The notes below the pieces were generated by a model, which was not told the DNA's origin, did not search any database, and worked only from the letters and a program-made list of their open reading frames with translations. The position numbers and the translations under genes are program-made. A stretch of 64,000 nucleotides of DNA from Arsenophonus sp031446145. Its GTDB lineage: Bacteria; Pseudomonadota; Gammaproteobacteria; Enterobacterales; Enterobacteriaceae. Below are positions 1 to 8,555 of this stretch, piece after piece. Position 1 is the stretch's first letter. The number at the start of each line of letters is the position of its first letter. The DNA lies in NCBI GenBank assembly GCA_031446145.1, contig CP132903.1, positions 310,001 through 374,000 of the forward strand. The letters run 5' to 3'.

Positions 1-67
1 TAACATTTAAATTCTTAATACTCAACATTGCTTAATCCTTTAAAAAACAATAGTTTTATAAAAACTA

Positions 68-1510
68 TTAGCCAATACTCTTTTCTAAACTAATCGCTAA
101 TAATTTTTGTGCTTCAACAGCAAATTCTAATGGTAATTTAGAGAACACATCCTTGCAAAAACCATTGACGATCATAGAAATCGCATTTTCTTCACTAATG
201 CCACGTTGTAAGAAATAAAAAATTTGCTCTTCACCAATACGAGATGTAGTGGCTTCATGCTCTAACTGTGCATTATAATTTTTTACTTCTATATATGGAA
301 ATGTATGTGCACCACATTCATCCCCAATTAACATAGAATCACATCTAGTATAATTTCTGGCATTTTCTGCACTCGGCAATATTTTTACCAAACCACGATA
401 ACTATTTTGACTCCGACCAGATGAAATCCCTTTAGAAATAATGGTAGAACGAGTATTTCTACCAATATGAATCATTTTTGTTCCAGTATCTGCTTGTTGT
501 ATACCATTTGTTAATGCAACAGAAAAAAATTCACCAACCGAATTATCACCTTGTAAAATTACACTTGGATATTTCCAAGTAATGGCTGATCCTGTTTCAG
601 ATTGTGTCCATGACATTTTAGAATTTCTACCTTTACACAAGGCTCTTTTTGTAACAAAATTTAAAATTCCAGCAGTTTTATTCGTGTCACCAGAAAACCA
701 ATTTTGCACAGTAGAATATTTAACCTGAGCATCTTGATGGACAATAACTTCAACAACTGCAGCATGTAATTGATAAACATCTCGAACAGGAGCTGAACAT
801 CCTTCTATATAACTAACAAAACTACCTTTATCAGCAATTAAAATAGTACGTTCAAATTGACCTGTGTTTTCTGCATTAATTCTAAAATAAGTTGATAATT
901 CCATAGGACAGTGCACACCCTTGGGTATATAAACAAAAGTTCCATCAGAAGCAACAGCGGCATTTAATGAAGCAAAAAAATTATCTTTATTGGATACAAC
1001 ACTGCCAATATATTTTTTTACCAAATCTGGATATTTTTGTATTGCTTCACTTAATGAACAAAAAATTATCCCATATTTTTTTAATTTACTACGATAAGTT
1101 GTTGAAACAGAAACAGAATCAAAAATAGCATCTACTGCAATAGATTTACCTTCACGTACTGGAACGCCTAACTTATTAAAAGCATTTTCAACTTCTTTAG
1201 TCAAGTAATTATTTTGACAATCATTACACTTTGGTGCAGAATAATAAGAATATTCTTGATAATTTAAATTGGGATAAAAACCATTTAACCAATGAGGTTC
1301 TTTCATCTTTATCCAATATTCATAAGCATCTAAACGAAATTGCAACATCCAGTCTGGTTCATTACGTTTATGAGAAATTGCATGTATAACATGTTTGTTA
1401 ATACCTACATCTAATTTATCTGTTTTTATTTTAGTAGAAAATCCTTCTTTATAATTTTTTTTTGACCATATTTTAAAATCACGATTATTTTCTGAGTTAC
1501 GCTGTGACAT
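68..1510 (-). CDS. sufB: Fe-S cluster assembly scaffold protein SufB
   Basis: SufB is the scaffold of the SufBC2D complex, on which sulfur from SufS/SufE and iron are assembled into Fe-S clusters in the cytoplasm. The 480-residue product matches E. coli SufB (495 aa) along its whole length. The conserved end has the RCDSML motif, whose Cys (residue 390, equivalent to E. coli Cys405) is essential in E. coli, and LEHEATTSRIGE, whose His/Glu (418/419) are the E. coli 433/434 pair. The length difference is mostly one deletion of about 15 residues near residue 100, in the segment after a CxxC (CNDC). sufA lies 32 bases upstream on the same strand. sufC would be expected beyond the left edge, so this is probably the start of a suf operon running out of the window. 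Confidence 0.97.
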   Translation of the reverse strand: MSQRNSENNRDFKIWSKKNYKEGFSTKIKTDKLDVGINKHVIHAISHKRNEPDWMLQFRLDAYEYWIKMKEPHWLNGFYPNLNYQEYSYYSAPKCNDCQNNYLTKEVENAFNKLGVPVREGKSIAVDAIFDSVSVSTTYRSKLKKYGIIFCSLSEAIQKYPDLVKKYIGSVVSNKDNFFASLNAAVASDGTFVYIPKGVHCPMELSTYFRINAENTGQFERTILIADKGSFVSYIEGCSAPVRDVYQLHAAVVEVIVHQDAQVKYSTVQNWFSGDTNKTAGILNFVTKRALCKGRNSKMSWTQSETGSAITWKYPSVILQGDNSVGEFFSVALTNGIQQADTGTKMIHIGRNTRSTIISKGISSGRSQNSYRGLVKILPSAENARNYTRCDSMLIGDECGAHTFPYIEVKNYNAQLEHEATTSRIGEEQIFYFLQRGISEENAISMIVNGFCKDVFSKLPLEFAVEAQKLLAISLEKSIG

Positions 1511-1542
1511 AATTTACTTCACTTTAATCTATTTTTTTTTGT

Positions 1543-1908
1543 TTAAATACCAAAGCTTTCACCACACCCGCAAGCATGCTGAGCCTTAGGATTATTAAAT
1601 TTAAATGCTTGATTAAGTCCTTCATGAACATAATCAATTTCAGTACCATCAATAAATGGTAATACTTTTAAAGAAACAAAAACTTTAGCACCATTATTTT
1701 CAAATAATAAAAATTCTTTAGTAGGACTATTTATTAATGTAATTACATAAGTAAATCCTGCGCATCCTGATTGTTTCACATTAATTAATAATCCTTGACT
1801 ATTTGGATTGTCTTTCATTAATTTGCGAATTTGAGAAGCAGCTTTATCTGTCATAGTCACTCCATGCCAAGTTTTTTCATTGCATGAAAAATCAATATAA
1901 TTAATCAC
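1543..1908 (-). CDS. sufA: A-type Fe-S carrier protein SufA
   Basis: SufA is an A-type carrier that receives clusters from SufBCD and delivers them to apo-proteins. At 121 residues it has the family length. All three ligand cysteines are present: Cys49 in SGCAGF, and Cys113 and Cys115 in the C-terminal ACGCGESF. It is the first gene of the suf operon in this window, 32 bases before sufB. A second A-type carrier, erpA, is at 33392-33736, so two carriers survive in this reduced genome. The first 15 residues before the HGVTMTDKAA segment are less conserved. I saw no clear OxyR, IscR or Fur site in the AT-rich upstream DNA. Confidence 0.95.
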   Translation of the reverse strand: MINYIDFSCNEKTWHGVTMTDKAASQIRKLMKDNPNSQGLLINVKQSGCAGFTYVITLINSPTKEFLLFENNGAKVFVSLKVLPFIDGTEIDYVHEGLNQAFKFNNPKAQHACGCGESFGI

Positions 1909-3231
1909 TATTAAAACCTCTACTAATTAATGACTACTTCTTACTAATAATAAGAATAGATTACTTGTATTTTTATAAAATTTATATATTAATAATAGCT
2001 TTTTTTACTTTATTTAAAAATGATATAAAATATTTATATAATATTTAAATAAAATATTTTTTATCTTACTCAGATTAATTTAGTATCATAACAACTTTGA
2101 AAGATTCTAAATAAAAAAATACTAAAAAATATCCTAGAAAAAATATATCATAAAAATTTAATCAAAAATGACAAAAAATTCTAATTAAAGATTAATACTT
2201 ATTTATTTTATGATATATACATACATTTATTTATTATAAATTTTACTAAAATCTTATATATAAAGTTTTTGAAAAAAAATATGCGTATTTCTTTTAATTA
2301 ATAGATTTTTAAGCAAAAGCAAAGATGATATAAAAAATAAGGTTATTCAAAAACTAAAAATCGCATAAAAAGATATCATTTTTTATGATTTAATTTTTGA
2401 ATTAAAATTAGAAATTAATCAACGATTATTAATGATATATTTAATCTTTTAAATAATTATTACGAAAAAAATACTTATAACTATCTTAGTTTTATTTAAT
2501 ATATATTTAAATTATATAACACTCATCAATTCTGATTTAAATATTTTAAAATCAATATTTTTTATTAATAAAATATCCAGAACATGATAGAAAATTTTTT
2601 TAACTTTAATTGAAATATCATTAAATTTTATAATAATTTTGAAAAAATTACAAAAATGAAAAAAATATAATAATATCTAAACATTTTAATATTTTGATAT
2701 TACTGTTTTATTCATTATTAAAAATTATTATATAGAATATTCAAAATATAAGAATTAAAATTATAACTTTATAACATTTTTTAAATATATTAAATTTGTA
2801 TAATATATGTCAAATATTTTTAATCTAAAAAAATTATTAAAATTTTGATATAAAAAAACAATAATGATATAATTATAAATATAATATGTTATTATAATTA
2901 TGATAAAATAATTAAAATATCATACAAATTGTATAACGTTTTCTATTATAAAACAATGAAAAAAAAATCATAATTTTTTTATAAAAAAACATAAAAAATT
3001 TTATAACAAATGCTTTTTCTTATAAAAAATTATCTATAATATTTTATCAAATTATTTTTTAATTATTATATATTTAATATATAACAATTATTTTTATTAA
3101 CGAACACTTATCATCAAAATCTTATCAAGAACAAACAGCTTAATTAGAATCGTTTGTATAAAAAAGATCATTAATAATCAAAAAATATTTATAATACTAA
3201 AGTATTATCTCTATCTATACCAAAGGTTTAT
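1909..3231. other. AT-rich non-coding gap between sufA and ydiK
   Basis: These 1.3 kb hold no credible gene, RNA or repeat. In E. coli this interval carries small genes plus ydiH, menI (ydiI) and ydiJ. I could not find recognisable fragments of them, so if remnants exist they are beyond reading by eye. The promoters of the divergent sufA and ydiK must lie here, but A/T runs make any assignment arbitrary. Confidence 0.6.
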
Positions 3232-4299
3232 ATGAAAAAACTTCCATATTATAATGATTTACCAAAATTTATTTTTAATATAATAGCCATTTTATTAATG
3301 ATAATTGCATGTTTTTTTATATTAAAACCCTTTATATTAGGTTTTTTATGGGCGATCATGGTTGTAATTACAACTTGGCCATTATTCATCCAACTCACGG
3401 AAAAAATAAAATATAAAAAATGGTTAGCAACTATAATAATGATCTTATTAATCATTTTGCTATTTGTAATTCCTTTAGGAATATTAATTGGCAGTATTTT
3501 ACAAAACAGTGGACCATTAATTGAATGGGCTAAATCTCCAAAAAATATTCAATTACCACATTTTTTTTGGTTAGAAACTATACCATTAATAGGTAGTAAA
3601 CTTTATTATGCTTGGGATACATTAGTAATTAATGGAGGGAACTTATTCATAGAAAAATTGCAACCTTATATCAGAGAAACTATTATTTGGTTTTTAGCAC
3701 AAGTCATTAATATTGGACGTTTTGTATTTCATCTAATTGTTATGTTACTATTTAGTGGATTACTATATTCAAAAGGTGATCATATCATATTAAATGTTCG
3801 TCATTTTGCTTTTAGACTTGCTGGTATACAAGGTGAAAAAACTATTCAACTTGCCGAAAAATCCATTCGAGCTGTAGCTTTAGGTGTAATCATTATATCA
3901 TTAACAGAAGCAATTTTTAGTAGCATAGCTTTATCTTTAGCTGCAATACCTTATACTGCTATATTAAGTATTCTTATTTTCATATTTTGTGTAGCACAAC
4001 TTGGACCATTAGTGATCATGATACCATCAATAATATGGTTATTCTATTCAGGTGCTACTACTTGGGGTATTATCATAATTATATGGAGTATCATGCTCTC
4101 GATCATGGACGGTATCTTACGTCCGATATTAATAAAAAATATAGGAGGGGGGTCATCTATAATACTAATGTTGATTGGTGTAATTGGTGGTATTTTATCA
4201 TTTGGTTTAATTGGACTTTTTATTGGACCAGTCGTTTTAGTTATATCTAATAATTTGTTAATTTCTTGGATGAATGAAGTTTCTAAACCATATAAATAA
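3232..4299 (+). CDS. ydiK: AI-2E family membrane transporter YdiK
   Basis: This is a 355-residue polytopic inner-membrane protein of the AI-2E (PerM/TqsA) family. Hydrophobic segments occur at the N-terminus (two close together within residues 15-85), around 150-180, and in a dense cluster from about 210 to the end. The E. coli counterpart YdiK is 370 residues and lies divergent to the suf region, as here, so position and length both support orthology. Members of the family export small molecules or act as Na+/H+ antiporters. The substrate of YdiK itself is not established. The start at 3232 is followed by a Lys-Lys pair and then the first hydrophobic segment, which is plausible. Two shorter overlapping reading frames inside it are shadows. 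Confidence 0.87.
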   Translation: MKKLPYYNDLPKFIFNIIAILLMIIACFFILKPFILGFLWAIMVVITTWPLFIQLTEKIKYKKWLATIIMILLIILLFVIPLGILIGSILQNSGPLIEWAKSPKNIQLPHFFWLETIPLIGSKLYYAWDTLVINGGNLFIEKLQPYIRETIIWFLAQVINIGRFVFHLIVMLLFSGLLYSKGDHIILNVRHFAFRLAGIQGEKTIQLAEKSIRAVALGVIIISLTEAIFSSIALSLAAIPYTAILSILIFIFCVAQLGPLVIMIPSIIWLFYSGATTWGIIIIIWSIMLSIMDGILRPILIKNIGGGSSIILMLIGVIGGILSFGLIGLFIGPVVLVISNNLLISWMNEVSKPYK

Positions 4300-4833
4300 A
4301 AATCATAATTAATTATAAAATTATTTAATGATTAATTATTTACATACGATCAATATTAAGAAAAAATTATATTTTAATGATTAATATTTATAAAAAATTT
4401 ATATACTTATTATTTTTACAAAAAGAAAAATTAAATGAATGCGATAATATTTATTATTTAATTCTTCATTTTCTTAGAATTATTTTATAATATGATTTTA
4501 ATGAATTTTAAAAAAAATAAACTTTACATAAAAGTTAGACACAACAAAAAAATATAAAATACAATAAAAAATTTTTTTATTACATATTATATCTGAAAAA
4601 ATTGATATACTAAAAAATTTAGATAAAATATAAAAAATATTATTGATGTCAATAATTAAAATATTTTTTGTATATACATATCATTTTATTTAAATATGAT
4701 TATATATTAATTTTAATAAACTCATTTAAAAACAAAAATTACTAAACAAAATTATTTTTTTAGATTTTTTTTAAATAACAAAAATTTTAAAAATAATTAA
4801 AAAACATAACATATAATATCAAAAATTGATCAG
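4300..4833. other. AT-rich non-coding gap between ydiK and nadR
   Basis: This stretch of 534 bases of nearly pure A/T separates the convergent ydiK and nadR. Small A/T palindromes follow the ydiK stop, for example ATAATTAATTAT near 4305, but none has a convincing terminator shape with a GC-containing stem. I see no gene or RNA. Confidence 0.55.
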
Positions 4834-5907
4834 CTAATAAGATTTTTTATCCATCATAAGTAAATTTTGTACTAATTCAATACAACGTAAAAAACGAACA
4901 TCATAATCAGGAGAATTTATCACAACAAATTCTACTGAATTTTTAAACAATAAATTAATTAATAAATTTTGAAAATTTATGCGTTCTTTATCAGTACCTA
5001 AACTACGTAATCCATCAGAAATCCATGGTGTATTATTTTCTAATAAAATTACTAAGTCAAACCGATATTCATCAATTAATGCTTGCACAAACGGATGAGT
5101 TTTACCTTCATATTGCTGACAAAAAGCTTGAGTAGTAATAAAATCAGTATCAATAAAAACAACTTTATTAGCATATTTCACTGCAAAATCAATATATTTT
5201 AAATGACCTAATGCAATTTTATCATAATCAGAATATTGTAACGCCATTTCATCACCACCTAAATGCGAAAAAACATAATCACGCCCATACTCCCATGCAC
5301 TGGTAGTATTAAAAATATTAGCTAACTTATTTACTAAAGTTGATTTACCACTTGATTCTCCACCTAAAATCACTACTTTACGAACAAAAAAAGGTTTGAC
5401 TTCTGTAGGAATATACTCCCAATAACGAAATGGATCTTTTCTAATTTGATGTCCGCTAATATTCATAAATGTATGATCTGGATCAATCACTATAACTTCT
5501 ATACCAAAATATTTTCTATAATACTGTGCATCTTTTATTTCTCCAGAATAAATCCACTGTGGTTGAATATTTTCTTTCATCAAAAATTTCTTCATTTCCG
5601 TGCTCCACAATTCCCATCCATGAGGGTATGTTTCTATTCCATTCTCATTAAAAGAATAGATATAAATATTTTTTTGATATTTAAAAGTTTGTAATAACCA
5701 ACGAAGTCTGTCACTTACTGTAGGTTGCTGTGACATAGAACTATCTATAAAAATAGCTTTATCATATTTTTCATCATAACATAAAATAATATATAACTTA
5801 TCAAGTTGACTACATGCACGTTGTATAAGATAAATATGTCCAGTATGCAATGGATAAAATTTACCAAAAATAATACCAATTTTTAAAGATTTAAATGGAT
5901 GTGTCAT
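4834..5907 (-). CDS. nadR: NMN adenylyltransferase / ribosylnicotinamide kinase NadR, lacking the repressor domain
   Basis: NadR salvages nicotinamide riboside. The C-terminal kinase phosphorylates it to NMN and the central domain adenylylates NMN to NAD. The 357 residues cover both enzyme domains: nucleotidyltransferase signature GKFYPLHTGH at 15-24 and ISGHQIR at 150-156, then the kinase P-loop GGESSGKST at 182-190. Similarity to E. coli NadR (410 aa) is very high from KIGIIFGKFYP onward. The N-terminal helix-turn-helix repressor domain is missing from this reading frame. Its decayed sequence is still readable upstream (see 5908-6079). The chosen ATG at 5907 has no visible Shine-Dalgarno sequence, so how translation starts is uncertain. 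deoD lies upstream on the same strand, as in E. coli (deoD ... nadR), without serB and radA between them. Confidence 0.92.
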   Translation of the reverse strand: MTHPFKSLKIGIIFGKFYPLHTGHIYLIQRACSQLDKLYIILCYDEKYDKAIFIDSSMSQQPTVSDRLRWLLQTFKYQKNIYIYSFNENGIETYPHGWELWSTEMKKFLMKENIQPQWIYSGEIKDAQYYRKYFGIEVIVIDPDHTFMNISGHQIRKDPFRYWEYIPTEVKPFFVRKVVILGGESSGKSTLVNKLANIFNTTSAWEYGRDYVFSHLGGDEMALQYSDYDKIALGHLKYIDFAVKYANKVVFIDTDFITTQAFCQQYEGKTHPFVQALIDEYRFDLVILLENNTPWISDGLRSLGTDKERINFQNLLINLLFKNSVEFVVINSPDYDVRFLRCIELVQNLLMMDKKSY

Positions 5908-6079
5908 ATTTAAAAAAGCGATGCAATGGAATGATTTTTTTAGTATTAGAATTTTTAATTTTTTACCACTAATTAATTTATTTAAATAATCTAGAGTGGC
6001 ATCACAAATAGTAACAATGACTTCTAGGGAGTAACCAGTTTGTTTAATTGCTTTTTTTAATTAATCAAAACTATTTCAT
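5908..6079 (-). pseudogene. nadR: Decayed helix-turn-helix repressor domain of NadR
   Basis: Reading the minus strand just upstream of the current nadR ATG and in the same frame gives IKQTGYSLEVIVTICD followed by ATLDYLNKLISGK. This aligns with the E. coli NadR N-terminus IKQQGCTLQQVADASG and MTKGYLSQLLNAK. Just before it the sequence encodes SFD-stop-LKKAIK against E. coli SFDYLKTAIK, so the Tyr codon has become TAA (6063-6061). The ancestral ATG (6079-6077) is still preceded by an AGGAAA ribosome-binding site but is one base out of frame. The repressor part is therefore lost by one nonsense and one frameshift change, while the enzyme part stays intact. Confidence 0.85.
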
Positions 6080-6219
6080 AACTATTTCCTAATAAATATT
6101 TTTACATAAATATTCTTTTAAAAATTTTTAAAATACAAGAATATATTTAAAGTATTAAATAAGGATAAAAAGTTATATAATTATATTAAAAAATAAAATA
6201 TTAATATAAATTTTAAAAA

Positions 6220-6930
6220 TTAGAGCAGTAATAATGATTCTAATGCAATTTTAATCATATCGTTAAATGTATTTTCTCTTTCTTTTGCAGCTATTTTTTC
6301 ACCAGTAAAAATATTATCAGAAACAGTACACATAGTTAATGATTTTACGCCATATTCTGCTGTAGTACTATATAAACCAGCAGCTTCCATGTCCACTCCT
6401 AAGATACCATACTTTTTTATTTTGTGAAAAAAATCTATTTTATTTGGATAAAACAGATCGGTAGAAAAAATATTTCCTACACGAATATTTATATTTTTAT
6501 TTTTAGAAACAGTAACTACATTATGAATCATATCATAATCTGCAATAGCAGCAAAATCATTATCATTAAACTTTAAACGATTTATTTTAGAATCAGTACA
6601 TGCTCCCATAGCAATAATAATATCTCTTAATTTTACATCACCAGCAATAGCACCACAAGATCCTGTTCTCAATATTACTTTAACACCAAAATCTACAATT
6701 AATTCTCGCACATATAATACACAAGAAGGCATTCCTATTCCGTGCCCCATTACAGAAATTTTACAACCTTTATAGTTACCAGTAAAAGCTAACATACCAC
6801 GAATATCGTTTACTTGATAAGTATCACTTAAAAAGTTATCTGCAATGTATTTTGCACGTAAAGGATCACCTGACATTAAAACAATATTTGAAAAATCACT
6901 TATTGAAGCATTTATATGTGGGGTGCTCAT
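6220..6930 (-). CDS. deoD: Purine nucleoside phosphorylase DeoD
   Basis: DeoD cleaves purine (deoxy)ribonucleosides with phosphate to the free base plus (deoxy)ribose-1-phosphate. The 236 residues match E. coli DeoD (239 aa) throughout, with the start MSTPHIN closely resembling MATPHIN. Key elements are present: phosphate-site GDPLRAKYIA near 21-30, the GSCGA segment near 90-94, GVDMEAAGLY near 178-187, and catalytic Asp205 (Asp204 in the usual numbering) in TVSDNI. The residue after Asp is followed by Asn-Ile rather than His-Ile. Upstream on the same strand lie a deoB pseudogene and nupC, so this is the last working enzyme of a former deo operon. It probably feeds purine bases to Hpt. Confidence 0.96.
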   Translation of the reverse strand: MSTPHINASISDFSNIVLMSGDPLRAKYIADNFLSDTYQVNDIRGMLAFTGNYKGCKISVMGHGIGMPSCVLYVRELIVDFGVKVILRTGSCGAIAGDVKLRDIIIAMGACTDSKINRLKFNDNDFAAIADYDMIHNVVTVSKNKNINIRVGNIFSTDLFYPNKIDFFHKIKKYGILGVDMEAAGLYSTTAEYGVKSLTMCTVSDNIFTGEKIAAKERENTFNDMIKIALESLLLL

Positions 6931-7009
6931 AAATTAATATCCTATTTATGTTTTTATAAATTATAAAATTTTATGAAACTAAAAGAAATATGTAATATTT
7001 TTTATATTC

Positions 7010-8215
7010 AAAATGATGCTTCTCCATATTTTATGAAAGATAACTTGTAATATTGAGTAATTGTTATCCAACATCGAAAAATATTTTTTATAATTTAATA
7101 TACTCCTTTTCTTTATTTTTCTATAAATGAGAATAGGAACATTTTTTCTTATATGATTAACACCCCCTCAAAATTGGATCGCAACCATGGTCAGCTTTAA
7201 TAATTAAAAAATCATTTTCTTATGCTAATTCTAATATTTTGGGTAAAAACGATAATCAAATAACTCTAATTCTCTTGCATAACTAACAAAAGCATCACGT
7301 TGATGTCTATAAGAAGAATCAAAATCAACAAAATTAGTAAATACTATAGTTATAATATTATTTTTAGCTATTTTACTTTGCTGAAAAGTAGCATTAAATA
7401 ATATTTAAATCCCTATTATTTTTATTTTTTTTACTAATATCTACATTAGCATAAATATCTGCATTTTTTACAATTTTAAAAATTTTAGCCATTTTTTTTA
7501 TTTATTCTATTACAATACAGTATCTATAAAGAGGCAAAAAAATAATTACACTAATTTTCTGTACATTAAAAATAATTATTTTTCTCTTTCTATAAATGGA
7601 AGAGCTATAAAACGAGAAATATCATAAACACCATTTTAAAATTTTTCTTATGATTTTACAAATTTTATAAAGATTTTTTAAACCAAAAACTGCTTAATAA
7701 AATGCGACTTGAAAAACAGAATCTACAGAAGTATCAAAAATAGGTTTACCAGTTTTCATTTAAATTGTACCTAATTGATCTAATATTATGGTACTAAAAA
7801 ACATAAAAATTGTCTAGATGCCCAGAAAAATGAGCTACTGGAATAACTTTATTTAATAACTCTTTAGAAAAACTATTGTATTCTTTTTTGAATTATTGCA
7901 ATTTAATAAAAACAGATTTTCCCCCTTCGAGGATTTGAAAAACGTATTTATCTTTATATTTTATATGAAACACTAGCAAGTATACAAACCAAGAATGTTA
8001 ATTGAACTTTTTAGTCCTACTGAAAATATACCTGATGATTCTTTTGCAATCTTCTCTAAACCTAACGTAATAAATTTGGTGCATATAATTTACCTCTCTT
8101 GCCATTATTAGCTATTTTTTCTTATACATGCTTTAGCTATCTTCACCAAAGTATTGGAAAGATATATCACAAAATTTATAAGCATTAGAAACTCCTCCTA
8201 TAACAAAAAAATCCA
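7010..8215 (-). pseudogene. deoB: Degraded phosphopentomutase gene (deoB)
   Basis: Minus-strand fragments in several frames follow E. coli DeoB in order. Near 8110-8070 there is NNGKRGKLYAPNLLR (E. coli DNGRKGPLNLPNLTR). Near 7790-7720 there is ILDQLG then MKTGKPIFDTS. Near 7620-7590 there is VYDISRFIALPF (YNIGRVIARPF). Near 7480 there is KNADIYANV. Near 7360-7270 there is [22 protein letters not shown] ([21 protein letters not shown]). Near 7195-7140 there is KADHGCDP then VNHIRKNVPIL (TADHGCDP, TDHTREHIPVL). Stops and frameshifts separate the pieces, so no functional enzyme can be made. DeoB would interconvert (deoxy)ribose-1- and -5-phosphates. It sits upstream of deoD exactly as in the E. 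coli deo operon. The ends given are approximate. Confidence 0.93.
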
Positions 8216-8555
8216 AAAAAATAACAAATATACGCCATAATTTTTCCGATACACTAATAAATTTAAATACAACAAGTATTGTACTAAAAAATAATTAAAC
8301 GTAATTTTTGCTTTTTACAAAAAAAGCAAAATAATATTCTTATTAAGAATTGCTTTACTAAAAGTATATTATTTCAAAAATATGTTTTATAAATAAAACA
8401 TAAAAAACAATACTCATTTATTTCAAATGTATCAAAATAAAATCAATTCTCATATTCTCTTATTAAAATTATATTTCTAAATTTTAATATTATTTCTTAT
8501 TTTTTATTTAAAATATATAATATTTTTATATTTTTTTTAAAAAAAATATAAAAAA
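8216..8555. other. Non-coding gap between deoB pseudogene and nupC
   Basis: About 340 bases of A/T-rich sequence separate the presumed deoB start from the nupC stop. In Vibrio and many enterobacteria deoC and deoA sit between nupC and deoB. I find no recognisable remains of either here. Confidence 0.5.

Noticed and set aside
1909..3231. Search for a CRISPR array, IS element or small RNA in the long A/T-rich gaps
   Set aside because: No regularly spaced repeats, terminal inverted repeats, transposase fragments or G/C-containing RNA folds could be seen in any of the gaps.
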